The notes: a model not told the origin generated them from the letters alone. Counted from the first letter of the stretch, positions 36,633-47,333 are shown. The stretch is 64,000 nt of DNA from Phreatobacter stygius (GCF_005144885.1 NZ_CP039690.1:7118873-7182872), one strand, 5' to 3'. Numbers and translations: made by a program.

Positions 36633-37267
36633 GCCTGGGTCTTTCGGGCGCGCTTCGGCTTCTCCGGAGCATCGTCCGTAGCGGGCTCGGCAGCAGGCTC
36701 AGGGGGTGCGGCGGGGACTTCGGCGGCCGGCGCTTCGGCCGCCGCCTTGCGCACGCGCTTCGGTTTGGCCGGAGCCGCTTCCTCGGCAGGCGCTTCGACG
36801 GCCGGTGTCTCGACGGCCGGCGTTTCGGGTGCAGGCGCGCTAAACGCATTCTGGATCGCGGCGGGATCGACCGAATAGCTCGGCGGCGCGGGAATGGCCG
36901 CGGCGACCGGATCGACGGCGGCGGGCGCCGGCGGCCCGACCTGACCGGCAGGCGGGTCGGCCGGCGTGGTCACCGCCTTCACGTCGTCGACCGCCGACTT
37001 GATCTGCTCGCGGGCATAATCGATCGGATTGAACGAGGTCGACGCCTGGACGCTTTCGGTGACGCTGTTGATCGACGACTTGACCTTGTCGACCTCGGCT
37101 TCCTGCAGCGCCTGATTGAACTGGTACTGGAAGTCGGATGCCATGCGGCGCAGTTTCGCCAGCGCCTGGCCGACGCCGCGCAGGACGCCGGGCAGCTCTT
37201 TCGGGCCGATCACGATCAGCGCCACCACGCCGACCAGTGCAATCTCGCCCCAGCTCAAATCGAACAT
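36629..37267 (-). CDS. tatB: Sec-independent protein translocase TatB
   Basis: A 212-residue protein with one N-terminal membrane helix (MFDLSWGEIALVGVVALIVI) and an amphipathic helix (GPKELPGVLRGVGQALAKLR). From about residue 95 the protein is an Ala/Pro/Lys-rich disordered tail, long for TatB but usual in Hyphomicrobiales. Together with TatC it binds Tat signal peptides. It is 74 bases downstream of tatA. Confidence 0.94.
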   Translation of the reverse strand: MFDLSWGEIALVGVVALIVIGPKELPGVLRGVGQALAKLRRMASDFQYQFNQALQEAEVDKVKSSINSVTESVQASTSFNPIDYAREQIKSAVDDVKAVTTPADPPAGQVGPPAPAAVDPVAAAIPAPPSYSVDPAAIQNAFSAPAPETPAVETPAVEAPAEEAAPAKPKRVRKAAAEAPAAEVPAAPPEPAAEPATDDAPEKPKRARKTQA

Positions 37268-37341
37268 GACATCTCACCGTCCCGGTCGCGGGTACGGTCC
37301 CTTACCCGTTCAGGCTCGCCCTTCGGCAGGCAATGCTAGGC

Positions 37342-37608
37342 TCAGCTCGCCTTGGGCGTCTGGGCAGGGGCGGGCTGCGCGGAAGCGGCAGCGGGCTCCG
37401 CCGGAGCATGATCGATCGTCCGCCCCTCGGTGGTGACAGGCGGGGCCGGCGGCGTCTCCGGCTTGGTGTCGTCTTCCGCCAGGCCCTTCTTGAAGGCCTT
37501 GATGCCCTTGGCCGCGTCGCCCATGAACTCGGAAATCTTGCCGCGGCCGAACAGGAGCAACACGACGATCGCGACGAGGATCCAGTGCCAAGCGCTAAAG
37601 CTACCCAT
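37342..37608 (-). CDS. tatA: Sec-independent protein translocase TatA
   Basis: An 88-residue channel-forming Tat subunit. The short N-terminal helix ([19 protein letters not shown]) with the conserved Phe-Gly hinge is followed by the amphipathic helix ([20 protein letters not shown]) and a Pro/Ala-rich tail. First of tatABC on this strand; the gap to the ABC ATPase upstream is 94 bases. Confidence 0.95.
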   Translation of the reverse strand: MGSFSAWHWILVAIVVLLLFGRGKISEFMGDAAKGIKAFKKGLAEDDTKPETPPAPPVTTEGRTIDHAPAEPAAASAQPAPAQTPKAS

Positions 37609-37702
37609 AACTCACTCCTTGATCATAGTGCCGTTTGACCCGTGCGGGCCGTTCGCGCGGCATTGTCCGGTTTCGGCAGCAACCTGCCGTGTTGGGGGGA
37701 AA

Positions 37703-38827
37703 CTAGGCTTCGGGTACGGCAAAAACAAGGACCTCGGATGCCGCAACGTCGACGCCGAGGTCGCGACCTGGCGTCAAGGTTTCCGCCGAACGGACCCTTG
37801 CCTTCAAGGGCGCTTCCAGTCCTTCCACAGCGATTTCGAGGAATTCGACCTCGCCAAGGAAGCGTTTGGCCAAAAGACGGCCTGGAATGCACATTTGCGC
37901 CGGCATCGGAATGATCGCCTGCGGCCGGATCGCGGCGATCGCGCGGGTGCCTTCGGCAAGGCCGGGCGCGGCAAAATAACCGACGGGTGTCACGATTTTG
38001 CCGGCCCTGACCACGCCCGGCACCTCGTTGACGTCGGAAAAGAAGCGCGCCGCCGCGAGATCCACCGGCTTGCGGTAGAGCTCGGCCGCGGTGCCGGCCT
38101 GGACGATACGGCCGCCGCGCATCAGGACGATGCGGTCGGCCATGCGCATCGCCTCTTCCGGATCATGGGTCACCACGATGCAGGTCGCCCGGGTCTCATG
38201 CATGACCGCGAGCGTTTCCTCGCGAATGGTGTCGCGCAGCCGGCTGTCGAGGCCGGAAAAGGGTTCGTCCATCAGGAGCACGCCCGGGCGCGGCGCAATG
38301 GCACGGGCCAGCGCCACGCGCTGCTGCTCGCCGCCCGACAAGGCGTGAGGATAGTCGAGCGCGTGCCCTGAAAGGCCGACCCGGCCGAGCGCCAGGCGGG
38401 CCGCCTTGTCGGCTTCGGCTCGCGGCAGGGCACTCAGGCCGAACATGACATTGGCGAGATTGGTCAAATGCGGAAACAGCGCGAAATCCTGGAACACCAG
38501 GCCGACGCCGCGCTGTTCCGGCGGTACGAAGATCGACGGGCCGGCAACCTCGCGCCCGTCCATCAGCATGCGCCCGGCGCTCGGCCGCTCGATGCCCGAG
38601 GCGATCCTGAGCAGCGTCGTCTTGCCACAGCCCGACGGTCCGAGCAGGCAGACGATTTCTCCGGGCCGGACGTCGAGCGAGACCTGGTCCAGGGCCCGGA
38701 TCTTGCCGTAGGAATGCGACAGCGCCTCGAAACCAAGCGCCACCGCGATGGCCGGCCCGGCGGTGCCACGCCGCCCCCAGCGCGGCTCGGCGGCCGGCTC
38801 GCGGTCTTCGGCCTCGGCAGATGTCAT
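37703..38827 (-). CDS. stand-alone ABC transporter ATPase (Fe/spermidine type)
   Basis: A 374-residue ATPase of the MalK/PotA/FbpC class. Walker A GPSGCGKTTLLRIASG is near residue 65, the signature LSGGEQQRVALARAIAP near residue 165 and Walker B LLMDEPFSGLD follows. Residues from about 265 form the TOBE-type regulatory domain. The closest pattern is the iron(III) or polyamine importer ATPase. No permease or binding protein is near. It overlaps scpB by four bases (ATGA), so it is translated with the segregation genes, an unusual partner. Confidence 0.85.
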   Translation of the reverse strand: MTSAEAEDREPAAEPRWGRRGTAGPAIAVALGFEALSHSYGKIRALDQVSLDVRPGEIVCLLGPSGCGKTTLLRIASGIERPSAGRMLMDGREVAGPSIFVPPEQRGVGLVFQDFALFPHLTNLANVMFGLSALPRAEADKAARLALGRVGLSGHALDYPHALSGGEQQRVALARAIAPRPGVLLMDEPFSGLDSRLRDTIREETLAVMHETRATCIVVTHDPEEAMRMADRIVLMRGGRIVQAGTAAELYRKPVDLAAARFFSDVNEVPGVVRAGKIVTPVGYFAAPGLAEGTRAIAAIRPQAIIPMPAQMCIPGRLLAKRFLGEVEFLEIAVEGLEAPLKARVRSAETLTPGRDLGVDVAASEVLVFAVPEA

Positions 38828-39549
38828 GATCCGGCCTCGTCGTCGCCGATCCTTGGTCCCAGCGACAGATCGAGGATGGCCTGGTCATCCGGCTCCTCGT
38901 CGTCGCGCAGGTTGTGGTCGTCGCTCGGCATCGGAATCTGGAAGCCCGGCGGCAGGCGGCCGTCCAGCAGGCCAGCGGCCTTGAGGTCGTCGAGCCCCGG
39001 CAGGTCGCCAATCGCCTCGAGCCCGAAATGCTCCAGGAAGGCCTGCGTCGTGCCGAAGGTCACCGGCCGGCCCGGCGACTTGCGCCGGCCGCGAATGCGC
39101 AGCCAACTGGTTTCGAGCAGCAGGTCCAGCGTCCCCTTGGAGATCGACACGCCGCGGATCTCCTCGATCTCGGCGCGCGTCACCGGCTGGTGATAGGCGA
39201 CGATCGCCAGCGTCTCGAGGGCGGCGCGCGACAGCTTGCGCTCCTCCGCGGTCTCCTTGTGCAACAGGAAACTCAGGTCCTCGGCGGTCCGAAAGGTCCA
39301 TTTGCCGGCGACCCGGACGAGATTGACCCCGCGCGGCGCGTAGAAGGCCTGCAACGTCACCAAAAGCGATTTCAGGTCGGCGCCCTTGGGCAGCCGCTCG
39401 GCCAGCGCTTCCTCGTCGAGCGGACCGGCGGCGGCGAACAGCAGGGCCTCGACGATGCGCAATTGCTCGACCGGCCCTTCGACGATGCCGAGGGGCTCGC
39501 CGAGATGCACCTCGCTCTCGCTGTCATCGGTCACTGGATCCGTGCTCAT
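38824..39549 (-). CDS. scpB: segregation and condensation protein ScpB
   Basis: A 241-residue protein with two winged-helix domains (about 25-100 and 110-185) that pairs with ScpA and the SMC ATPase to compact and segregate chromosomes. The motif ALETLAIVAYHQPVTRAEIE then IRGVSISKGTLDLLLE is diagnostic. The acidic C-terminal tail is common in alphaproteobacteria. I placed the start at the ATG at 39549, which removes an unlikely N-terminal extension. It follows scpA by 109 bases. Confidence 0.95.
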   Translation of the reverse strand: MSTDPVTDDSESEVHLGEPLGIVEGPVEQLRIVEALLFAAAGPLDEEALAERLPKGADLKSLLVTLQAFYAPRGVNLVRVAGKWTFRTAEDLSFLLHKETAEERKLSRAALETLAIVAYHQPVTRAEIEEIRGVSISKGTLDLLLETSWLRIRGRRKSPGRPVTFGTTQAFLEHFGLEAIGDLPGLDDLKAAGLLDGRLPPGFQIPMPSDDHNLRDDEEPDDQAILDLSLGPRIGDDEAGS

Positions 39550-39658
39550 TCGCTCGGTTTCTAGCCCGGATTTCTCACACGGGCTATGGCCCGCGTTGCG
39601 GTTGCCGGGCGGCTGGCGCCAGGCGGGCGGCGCCATGGCCCGGAGGAGCAACGGGCTG

Positions 39659-40483
39659 TCATGTCCCGCGCGGCTTGGAGCCCGGCTCGTCGCGGCGCTT
39701 GCGCATATAGAGCGTGCCGAGCGGCCGGTCCTGATGGACCTCCAGCACGCCCTCGCGGACCAGTTCCAAGGACGAGGCGAAACTGGAGGCGAGCACGGTT
39801 GCCCGGCGGTCCGGCTCGACCAGATAGTCGATCAGGAAGCTGTCGAGCGGCGCCCAATCCATCGCCGTGCCGATCAGCCGCTCCAGCATCTCGCGGGCCT
39901 CGCCCAGCGACAGCACCAGCCGCTTGGTCATATGGACATGCGAGAGCGCGCTCTTCTGGCGCTGCTGGGCGTAGGCCGTCAGGAGATCGTAGAGCGTCGC
40001 GTCCCAGCGGTTGAGCGCGATGGCGACCACCGGCTCGGGCGCGCCGCGGGCGAAGATGTCGCGGCCCAGCCGGTTGCGGGTCATCAGCTTGGCCGCCGCC
40101 TCGCGCATCGCCTGCAGCCGTTGCAACCGGAACGCCAGGACCTCGGCGAGCTCGGTCGCCGAGGGCTCGTCGCCCTTGCCGGGATCCGGCAGTAAAAGCC
40201 GCGACTTGAGATAGGCGAGCCAGGCCGCCATCACGAGATAGTCGGCAGCCAGTTCCAGGCGCATCTTGCGCGCCTCGTCGATGAAGCTGAGATATTGCGT
40301 GGCGAGCGCCAGGATCGAGATCTTGCCGAGATCGACCTTCTGCGTGCGCGCCAGCGCCAGCAACATGTCGAGCGGTCCCTCGAAACCGTCGACATCGACG
40401 ACGAAGGCCGGCTCCGAGGGGCTCCGTTCGGGAGCCTCCCCGAAAGGCAGCGCGCTGGTCGTCTCTTGCGGCGATTTGGCCAT
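39659..40483 (-). CDS. scpA: segregation and condensation protein ScpA
   Basis: A 274-residue kleisin that bridges the heads of SMC. VDVDGFEGPLDMLLALARTQ near residue 28 is the conserved N-terminal region and KVDLGKISILALATQYL the next block; a winged-helix C-terminus follows. It is 77 bases after nagZ and upstream of scpB, the standard alphaproteobacterial order. Confidence 0.95.
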   Translation of the reverse strand: MAKSPQETTSALPFGEAPERSPSEPAFVVDVDGFEGPLDMLLALARTQKVDLGKISILALATQYLSFIDEARKMRLELAADYLVMAAWLAYLKSRLLLPDPGKGDEPSATELAEVLAFRLQRLQAMREAAAKLMTRNRLGRDIFARGAPEPVVAIALNRWDATLYDLLTAYAQQRQKSALSHVHMTKRLVLSLGEAREMLERLIGTAMDWAPLDSFLIDYLVEPDRRATVLASSFASSLELVREGVLEVHQDRPLGTLYMRKRRDEPGSKPRGT

Positions 40484-40560
40484 GATCGGTCCCGGCCGTG
40501 CGACAGGCGCGGCCCGAAGCGATCATAGACCGCATTCAAACCGGCAAGGCAATTCGCGCT

Positions 40561-41625
40561 TCAGACGCTCAGCGCGTGGGTTGGCGCAAAACCCGTCGAG
40601 GCGGTCATGCTGGCCCGCTCCAGCACCTCGAAGAAGCGCGCCTTGGCCTCGGCCACATCGAGCGGCTCGGGCTCGTGGCGAATGCGCGCCAGGGCCGCTT
40701 CCGCGCGTCGCCTGGCCTTGCCGGCGAGAACCGGCGTCTCGGCCGCGACCGCCGCCATTTCGGCGACCCGGCCATTGCAATGCAAAGCCATGTCGCAGCC
40801 GGCGCGGAAACTTGCCCGGGTGCGCTCGGCGAGCGTGCCCGACAGCGCATTCATCGACAGATCGTCGGTCATGACGAGCCCGTCATAACCGATCGTGCCG
40901 CGGATCACCTCACGCATCACCTGGCGCGACGTCGTCGCCGGGCGCTTCGCGTCGATCGCCGCGTAGACGACATGGGCGGTCATCGCCAGGGGCATGTCGG
41001 TGAGCGTGCGGAACGGCTTGAAATCGGTCGCTTCCAGGCTGTCCCGGCTCGCCTCGACCACCGGCAGCGCGTCGTGGCTGTCGGCGACCGCCCGGCCATG
41101 GCCGGGAATGTGCTTGATGACCGGCAGCACGCCGCCGGCCAGGAGGCCTTCCGCCGCCGCGCGGCCGAAACCCGCGACGATATCGGGACCTTCGCCATAG
41201 GCCCGGTCGCCAATGATGCTGTGCGCGCCCTCGACCGGCACGTCGAGCACCGGCAGGCAGTCGACGGTAATGCCGAGCGATTTCAGGTCATGGGCGATCA
41301 ACCGGGCGCCGAGCCGCGCCATCTCGCGGCCGACCAGGGGATCGTTGGCGGCGATGCGCGAGAAGGCCCGGCCAGCCGGATATTTCGGCCAATGCGGCGG
41401 CCCGAGCCGCTGGACCCGGCCGCCTTCCTGGTCGATCAGGATCGGCGCATCCGCCCTGCCCCCGATCGCCCGGAAGCTGTCGACCAGCCGCCGGATCTGG
41501 TCCGGATTGTCGCAATTGCGCTTGAAGACGATCAAGCCCCAGGGATCGAGATCGCGATAGAACGCGATCTCGTCGGGCGTCAGGACGGTGCCGGCGCAGC
41601 CGGCGATGAATGCATGAACGGCCAT
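40561..41625 (-). CDS. nagZ: beta-N-acetylhexosaminidase NagZ
   Basis: A 354-residue glycoside hydrolase family 3 enzyme of the cytoplasm that removes N-acetylglucosamine from anhydro-muropeptides during cell-wall recycling. The substrate loop motif KHIPGHGRAVADSH begins at residue 171 and the catalytic nucleophile is Asp254 in GLVMTDDLSMNA. It follows the SPOR-domain gene by four bases, which fits a joint envelope-related operon. Confidence 0.95.
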   Translation of the reverse strand: MAVHAFIAGCAGTVLTPDEIAFYRDLDPWGLIVFKRNCDNPDQIRRLVDSFRAIGGRADAPILIDQEGGRVQRLGPPHWPKYPAGRAFSRIAANDPLVGREMARLGARLIAHDLKSLGITVDCLPVLDVPVEGAHSIIGDRAYGEGPDIVAGFGRAAAEGLLAGGVLPVIKHIPGHGRAVADSHDALPVVEASRDSLEATDFKPFRTLTDMPLAMTAHVVYAAIDAKRPATTSRQVMREVIRGTIGYDGLVMTDDLSMNALSGTLAERTRASFRAGCDMALHCNGRVAEMAAVAAETPVLAGKARRRAEAALARIRHEPEPLDVAEAKARFFEVLERASMTASTGFAPTHALSV

Positions 41626-41629
41626 GATC

Positions 41630-43804
41630 TTAGTTGATGACGCAGGATCCGCCCGATGATTTCAGCCGCTCGCAGAAGCTCTGGGCATCCGTCCGCGAGA
41701 ACGGACCGACCCTGAGGCGATACCAGGTGCCGCGGCCGGGCAGCTCGGCCGACCGGATATTGGCCGACTGGCCCTGCAGCACGGAATAGCGCCGCTGGGC
41801 GCTGGCAAAGGCGCTGCGCGCCTCGGCTTCAGTCTGGTGCGAGGAGATCTGGACGAAGGACGTACCGCCACCGGCGGCGGGCGCAGGCGGCGCGGCCGCC
41901 GGCTGGCGCAGCGACGCGGTGCGCTGCGGGGCGATATCCAGCGGACGCGCGCCAGGGGCAGCCGCGGCCTCATTGGCGTCAGCCGGCGGGCGACCGGCAC
42001 GGGCCGGCCTCGGCGTTGGCGTCGGCGCCGACCGGCTGTCGGCCGAGGCAAGCGTGGGCGCGGCCGGCGTGGCTGCGGCCGATGGCGGCTGGCTGGGCGC
42101 CGTCGGCACCACCGACAGCGGCATGGCGGCCGGCGCTGGCGTCGGGCGCGGCGCCGGGTTGAGGATCTGGTTGTCCGGGCCGACGGTGACGGTCCGAACC
42201 CGGCGCGGCTCCTCGCCGGCCGCACGCGGGGCGGCGCTCGCCGTGGCAAGGGGCGCCTCCGGGGTGGTCGGACGCAGCACGGCTGCCGGCGCGGCATTGG
42301 CGCTCGGAACAACGACGGATTGCACCGACCTGACCATCGGCAGGCCCGGATCGGTGACGCTGCCGGCCGGCGCGGACGGCGCAAGCGGAATGACCCGCGG
42401 CGCCGCCGGTTGCGGCGGTGCCTGGACCTGGGCTGCCTGCTCGCGCGGGCTCACCGGACGCTCTTCGCGTGACACGACGCGGTCGCCGCTGGGCACACGA
42501 TCGGTGACCGGTTTCGGGTCCTGGGCCTGCTGCACGGGGACGCGGACCGGATCGGTATTGGCCCGCACGACACGCGGCTCACCGCTGTTCGATGCGCCGC
42601 CGGTCAGCGCCCGATAGCCGAGCACGCCGCCGCCGCCGGCCACCGCCAGGCCGACGACCGCCAGGATCGCGGTGACGCCCGCACGCTTGCGCCGCGGCGG
42701 TGCTTCGTCGAAGACCTCCGGGGCAGGCTGCGGCATGTGGCCGTCCTGGATGAAGACGGGATCGGAGGCGGCCCGCTCGGCCGCCGGCAGGTAGGCATCG
42801 TCGGCGTAACGCACGGTATCGCCGCGCTCGGCGGCCGCCATCTGGGGCGCCGCGGCACGGGTGCCGTGCTGACGCCAGGCGGTGGCTGCCACCAGGGCGC
42901 CGGCGCCGGCGACCGCAGCGCCGTATCCGGCCGCCGCCACGCGCTGATCGCGCGGCTGATCGTCGGCGAAAGCCTGGGCAATGCGCTCGTCGATATCGTC
43001 GGCCTGACCGGCCGGTGCCTGGCCACCCTGCCCTTGCGCGGCCCGACGGGTTTCGACCGGCTGCGGCAACGGTTCCGAATAGGCCGGCGGCTGATAGATC
43101 TGCCGGGGGTAAGCCTGCTGCGGATAGGTCGACGCCTGATAAGCCGGCGCTTCGTCGGCGGGCACCTGATAGGTCGGCTGCGGGGCAACTGCGGGCTGGT
43201 AGACGGCCGGCTGCCGGCCATGGCTGTCGGACAGCATGCGCTCCAGGTCGCGCAGGCTGCCGGCGGCGTCATCGACCGCCGGGTCGGCTGCCGCCGGATA
43301 GCTGCCACGCAGGCCGTCGGCCTGCACCGCTGCGGGTTCGGCCGGCGCCGGCGCGCGGTGAGCGGCGACCTCGTCGTCCATGCCGTCATCGTCGAACAGA
43401 TGATCGTAAGTCTCGGGCGCCTCGGCGCGACGCCCGGCCTCGGCCTTCGGGCGAGCGCCTTCGCCGGAGCGGACATAGCTTTCGAGCTCGGCTTCGAGAT
43501 CGTCCCAATCGGTCACCCCGGCCTGATCGGGCTCACGGGACTGGTCGGCGCCACGCAGCCGCATGGCCGGAAGCTCCAGCGACTGGCCGGCATCGGCCTC
43601 GGGCGTCCGGCGCGACGGCAGCTCGCCGCGGGTCCGCGCCACGCTCTTCAGCAGGTCGGCATAATTGTCGTCCTGGCCCATGATGCGGGCGAGTTCGGCC
43701 AATGGATCGCCGGCTGACGCCTTGCGAACCGTGTCGTCGGCGGAGCCGTCACGGTTATAGGCGTCGAAATCACGGTAGCTACGCAGACTTGTCTCGTTGG
43801 CCAT
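41630..43804 (-). CDS. SPOR-domain protein, peptidoglycan-binding
   Basis: A 724-residue bitopic membrane protein. The cytoplasmic part (1 to about 370) is acidic and disordered, with repeats rich in Pro, Gln and Tyr. One membrane helix (AGVTAILAVVGLAVAGGGG, about 380-400) leads to a long Pro/Ala-rich periplasmic linker and a C-terminal SPOR domain (FVQISSHQTEAEARSAFASA, then WYRLRVGPFSRTDAQSFCER), which binds denuded septal glycan. I chose the ATG at 43804, which gives a normal N-terminus. It lies between argS and nagZ, the usual position in Hyphomicrobiales, and probably acts in division. Confidence 0.9.
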   Translation of the reverse strand: MANETSLRSYRDFDAYNRDGSADDTVRKASAGDPLAELARIMGQDDNYADLLKSVARTRGELPSRRTPEADAGQSLELPAMRLRGADQSREPDQAGVTDWDDLEAELESYVRSGEGARPKAEAGRRAEAPETYDHLFDDDGMDDEVAAHRAPAPAEPAAVQADGLRGSYPAAADPAVDDAAGSLRDLERMLSDSHGRQPAVYQPAVAPQPTYQVPADEAPAYQASTYPQQAYPRQIYQPPAYSEPLPQPVETRRAAQGQGGQAPAGQADDIDERIAQAFADDQPRDQRVAAAGYGAAVAGAGALVAATAWRQHGTRAAAPQMAAAERGDTVRYADDAYLPAAERAASDPVFIQDGHMPQPAPEVFDEAPPRRKRAGVTAILAVVGLAVAGGGGVLGYRALTGGASNSGEPRVVRANTDPVRVPVQQAQDPKPVTDRVPSGDRVVSREERPVSPREQAAQVQAPPQPAAPRVIPLAPSAPAGSVTDPGLPMVRSVQSVVVPSANAAPAAVLRPTTPEAPLATASAAPRAAGEEPRRVRTVTVGPDNQILNPAPRPTPAPAAMPLSVVPTAPSQPPSAAATPAAPTLASADSRSAPTPTPRPARAGRPPADANEAAAAPGARPLDIAPQRTASLRQPAAAPPAPAAGGGTSFVQISSHQTEAEARSAFASAQRRYSVLQGQSANIRSAELPGRGTWYRLRVGPFSRTDAQSFCERLKSSGGSCVIN

Positions 43805-43853
43805 GGGCCCCGCCGTCGGTGGGCACGGCGACCGTATCACGGGCGCAGCGCGA

Positions 43854-45608
43854 TCAACGCATCTCTTCGACGGCCTCGACACCCAGGATCGCAAGTCCCG
43901 ACTTCAGAACGGTCACGATACCCTGGACCAGCGCAAGGCGCGCCGTTGTTGTTTTTCGATCATTTTCGATAATGAAGCGTAAATGCGGCGAATCTTTTCC
44001 GCGGTTCCACTGCGCGTGGAAGTCCGCCGCCAACTCGTACAGGTAGAACGCAACCCTATGCGGCTCATGGGCTTGAGCCGCGGCTTCGATCATTCGCGGA
44101 TACTGCGCGAGGCGCTGAATTATTGCAGTTTCCCCGGCGTCGTCGAGGCTCTCGACAGCCGCCGAAGCCAGCGCCGCAGGCGTCAGATCGAGATCCGGCA
44201 TGGCCTCATGGGCGTTGCGCAGGATCGAACGGCAGCGCGCATGGGCGTATTGCACATAGAAGACCGGATTGTCCTTCGACTGTTCCAGCACCTTGGCGAG
44301 ATCGAAGTCGAGCGGCGCGTCGTTCTTGCGGAACAGCATCATGAAGCGCACCACGTCGCGGCCGACCTCGTCGACCACTTCGCGCAGCGTGACGAAATCG
44401 CCCGAGCGCTTGGACATGCGCACCGGCTCGCCGCCGCGGAACAGCCGGACCAGCTGGACGAGCTTGACGTCGAGCGCCGCCGTGCCGCCGCTGATCGCCT
44501 TCAGCGCCGCCTGCATGCGCTTGACATAACCGCCGTGGTCGGCGCCCCAGACGTCGATCTGATCGAGGAAACCGCGATCGGCCTTGTCCTTGTGATAGGC
44601 GATGTCGGAGGCGAAATAGGTGTAGGAACCATCCGACTTCATCAGTGGCCGGTCGACGTCGTCGCCGAAATCGGTGGAACGGAACAGCGTCTGCTGGCGC
44701 TCCTCCCAATCCTCGGCATCGGCGCCTTTCGGCCGCTCCAGCACGCCCTCATAGACATCGCCCTTGGCCCTCAGCGTCTCGATCACCGCGCGGACCTTGT
44801 CGGTCGGCGCCTGCAGTGAACGCTCGGAGAAGAACACCTTGTGTCGGACATTGAGGGCGGCGAGATCGCCGCGGATCTCCTCCATCATGGCCTCGATCGC
44901 CACGTCACGGCAGATCGGCAGCCATTCCTCTTCGGGCACATTGTGCAGGCTCTGGCCATATTTGGCCGCCAGCGCCTGGCCGACGGGCTTCAGATAGTCG
45001 CCGGGATAGAGCCCTTCGGGGATCGTCACCGTCTCGCCCAGCGCCTCGCGGTAGCGCAGATAGGCCGAGCGGCCGAGCACCTGGACCTGGGCACCGGCAT
45101 CATTGATGTAATATTCGCGGGTGACGTCGTAGCCGGCCGCCGCCAGGAGATTGGCCAGCGCGTCGCCGAACACGGCGCCGCGGCAATGGCCGACATGCAT
45201 CGGGCCGGTCGGATTGGCCGAGACATATTCGACATTGACCTTGGTCTTGGCCCCGACCGCGGTGTGGCCGAAGCCCTCGCCTTCCGCGACCACCGCCTTC
45301 AGCACTTTCGGCCAGACTTCAGGCTGCAAGGTGAGATTGATGAAGCCCGGGCCGGCAATGTCGACCTTGGCGACATCCGGCAGCACGGCGAGCCTGGCGA
45401 CGATCTTCTCGGCGAGGTCGCGCGGCTTCAGGCCGGCGTCCTTCGACAGCACCATCGCGGCATTGGTCGCGAGGTCGCCGTGGCTCGAATCGCGCGGCGC
45501 TTCCACCACGACGCGGTCGAGCGCAGTCTCGGCGATGGCGATGCCGTCGGAGCCGAGCGAGCGGACCGCGTCGCGCACGTGATCTGTGAACAGGGCGAAG
45601 ATATTCAT
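43854..45608 (-). CDS. argS: arginine-tRNA ligase
   Basis: A 584-residue class I aminoacyl-tRNA synthetase that charges tRNA-Arg. The N-terminal Add1 domain is followed by the HIGH-type motif [17 protein letters not shown] near residue 130 and the KMSKS-type motif [13 protein letters not shown] near residue 400. The anticodon-binding helical domain closes the protein. The length is complete. It starts 30 bases after dgt. Confidence 0.97.
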   Translation of the reverse strand: MNIFALFTDHVRDAVRSLGSDGIAIAETALDRVVVEAPRDSSHGDLATNAAMVLSKDAGLKPRDLAEKIVARLAVLPDVAKVDIAGPGFINLTLQPEVWPKVLKAVVAEGEGFGHTAVGAKTKVNVEYVSANPTGPMHVGHCRGAVFGDALANLLAAAGYDVTREYYINDAGAQVQVLGRSAYLRYREALGETVTIPEGLYPGDYLKPVGQALAAKYGQSLHNVPEEEWLPICRDVAIEAMMEEIRGDLAALNVRHKVFFSERSLQAPTDKVRAVIETLRAKGDVYEGVLERPKGADAEDWEERQQTLFRSTDFGDDVDRPLMKSDGSYTYFASDIAYHKDKADRGFLDQIDVWGADHGGYVKRMQAALKAISGGTAALDVKLVQLVRLFRGGEPVRMSKRSGDFVTLREVVDEVGRDVVRFMMLFRKNDAPLDFDLAKVLEQSKDNPVFYVQYAHARCRSILRNAHEAMPDLDLTPAALASAAVESLDDAGETAIIQRLAQYPRMIEAAAQAHEPHRVAFYLYELAADFHAQWNRGKDSPHLRFIIENDRKTTTARLALVQGIVTVLKSGLAILGVEAVEEMR

Positions 45609-45638
45609 GCCGAAAGCCTCGAAGAATGGAGGCTGCGT

Positions 45639-46856
45639 CTAGCGTAGATTGGGAGTCTGGGCAAACAGGCGCCGGTGCTCGTCAAGCGCATAGTGGTCGG
45701 TCATGCCGGCGATATAGTCGGCGACGCGGCGCGCCCGCTTGGCCGGCTCGACGGCCTCGAGCCCCGCCGACCAGACCGGCGGCATGGCGATCGGGTGGTC
45801 GAAAAACGCCTGGAACAGGTCGCGCACCACCAGGCCGGCCTCGCGGCGGATCGGCACCACCCGCGCGTGCCGGTAGACGCTCTTGAACAGGAAGTCCTTG
45901 ATGCCGCGGTCATAGGTCTGGATGACCGGCGAGAACTGGATCAGCGTCCGGCCGCAGCGCCTGATGTCGTCGACGGTCTCGGGCTTCACCTCGGCGATCG
46001 CCCGGGTTGCCTCGGTGATCGCATCCTCGACCAGCCGGGTGATGACCCGGCGCGTCAGCTCGTTGATCTCGCGGGATTTTTCCAGCGTCGGATAGCGCCG
46101 GCGGATCTCTTCGAGGAACTGGCCGGCGAGCGGAACCTCGGAGCCCAGGTCGTCGAGCGTGAACAGCCCGGCGCGCAACCCGTCGTCGATATCGGCGGCA
46201 TCATAGGCGATATCGTCGGAAATCGCCGCTGCCTGGGCCTCGGCGCTGGCATGGCTGGCGAGATCGAGCGGCTGCAGGGCATCATATTCGAGCAGCGCCA
46301 CCGGCACGCCGCGCTCGGCATATTTGGCCACCGGCGAACCATCCGGCTGGAGCAGCGGGCCGTTGTGCTTGACCAGCCCTTCAAGCGTCTCCCAGCACAG
46401 ATTCAACCCGTCGAAGGCGGCATAGCGCCGCTCCAGCCGCGTCACGATCCGGAGCGACTGGGCATTGTGGTCGAAGCCGCCATAGGGCCGCATCACCTCG
46501 TCGAGCGCATCCTCGCCGGTATGGCCGAACGGCGTATGGCCGAGGTCGTGGGCGAGCGCCAGGGTTTCCGCCAGGTCCTCGTCGAGGCCGAGCGCGCGGG
46601 CGAGCGACCGGGCGATCTGCGCCACCTCGATCGTATGGGTCAGCCGGGTGCGGTAATGATCGCCCTCGGGCGCCACGAAGACCTGGGTCTTGTGCTTCAG
46701 CCGGCGAAACGCCGTCGTGTGGATGATGCGGTCGCGATCCCGGTGGAATTCGGTGCGCGTCGGCGAGGCCGGCTCGTCGATCAGCCGGCCGCGGCTCGCC
46801 CGCGCATCGCTGGCATGGGGGGCGAGCGGCGGGTAAAAATAGCTCGCTACCGCCAT
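45639..46856 (-). CDS. dgt: deoxyguanosinetriphosphate triphosphohydrolase-like protein
   Basis: A 405-residue HD-domain metal-dependent phosphohydrolase that breaks dNTPs to nucleoside plus triphosphate. The HD motif is complete: [19 protein letters not shown], then [20 protein letters not shown] near residue 110. An Asp in [17 protein letters not shown] completes the metal site. The ATG at 46856 gives the normal alphaproteobacterial N-terminus. It is divergent from erpA, the usual arrangement. Confidence 0.94.
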   Translation of the reverse strand: MAVASYFYPPLAPHASDARASRGRLIDEPASPTRTEFHRDRDRIIHTTAFRRLKHKTQVFVAPEGDHYRTRLTHTIEVAQIARSLARALGLDEDLAETLALAHDLGHTPFGHTGEDALDEVMRPYGGFDHNAQSLRIVTRLERRYAAFDGLNLCWETLEGLVKHNGPLLQPDGSPVAKYAERGVPVALLEYDALQPLDLASHASAEAQAAAISDDIAYDAADIDDGLRAGLFTLDDLGSEVPLAGQFLEEIRRRYPTLEKSREINELTRRVITRLVEDAITEATRAIAEVKPETVDDIRRCGRTLIQFSPVIQTYDRGIKDFLFKSVYRHARVVPIRREAGLVVRDLFQAFFDHPIAMPPVWSAGLEAVEPAKRARRVADYIAGMTDHYALDEHRRLFAQTPNLR

Positions 46857-46987
46857 GGCTTGCCTCTTCACCGCGCCCTGCGACATTGACCAGGGCCTTG
46901 GTCGCACATACCTATTGGACAGCGGCCTCGCAAGACGTGGCTGAATTTCAACGCCTGTGTTTCCGGCCTTGAACCGGGGAGACATCG

Positions 46988-47317
46988 ATGTCCGACACCG
47001 TCACCGTCACGGAACGCGCGGCCCAGCGCATTGCCAAGATCCTCGACACCGAACCGCCGGGCTCGATGCTGCGCATCTCGGTCGAGGGCGGCGGCTGCTC
47101 GGGCTTCCAGTACAAGTTCGACTTCACCACCGACCGGAACGATGACGACCTGGTCATCGAAAAGGCCGGCGCCACCGTGCTGGTCGACGAGATCTCGCTG
47201 CCCTACATGGCCGGCACCGAGCTCGACTGGGTCGACGATCTCATCGGCTCGGCGTTCAAGCTGCAGAACCCCAATGCCACGGCCAATTGCGGCTGCGGCA
47301 CCAGCTTTTCGGTCTGA
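46988..47317 (+). CDS. erpA: iron-sulfur cluster insertion protein ErpA
   Basis: A 109-residue A-type carrier that hands iron-sulfur clusters to target proteins. The three conserved Cys are in [11 protein letters not shown] and in the C-terminal CGCGTSFSV. Length and ends are typical. The gene is divergent from dgt; both share a 131-base promoter region. It is convergent with the PPOX gene, 16 bases apart. Confidence 0.96.
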   Translation: MSDTVTVTERAAQRIAKILDTEPPGSMLRISVEGGGCSGFQYKFDFTTDRNDDDLVIEKAGATVLVDEISLPYMAGTELDWVDDLIGSAFKLQNPNATANCGCGTSFSV

Positions 47318-47333
47318 GCGGTTCGCCGCCGGT

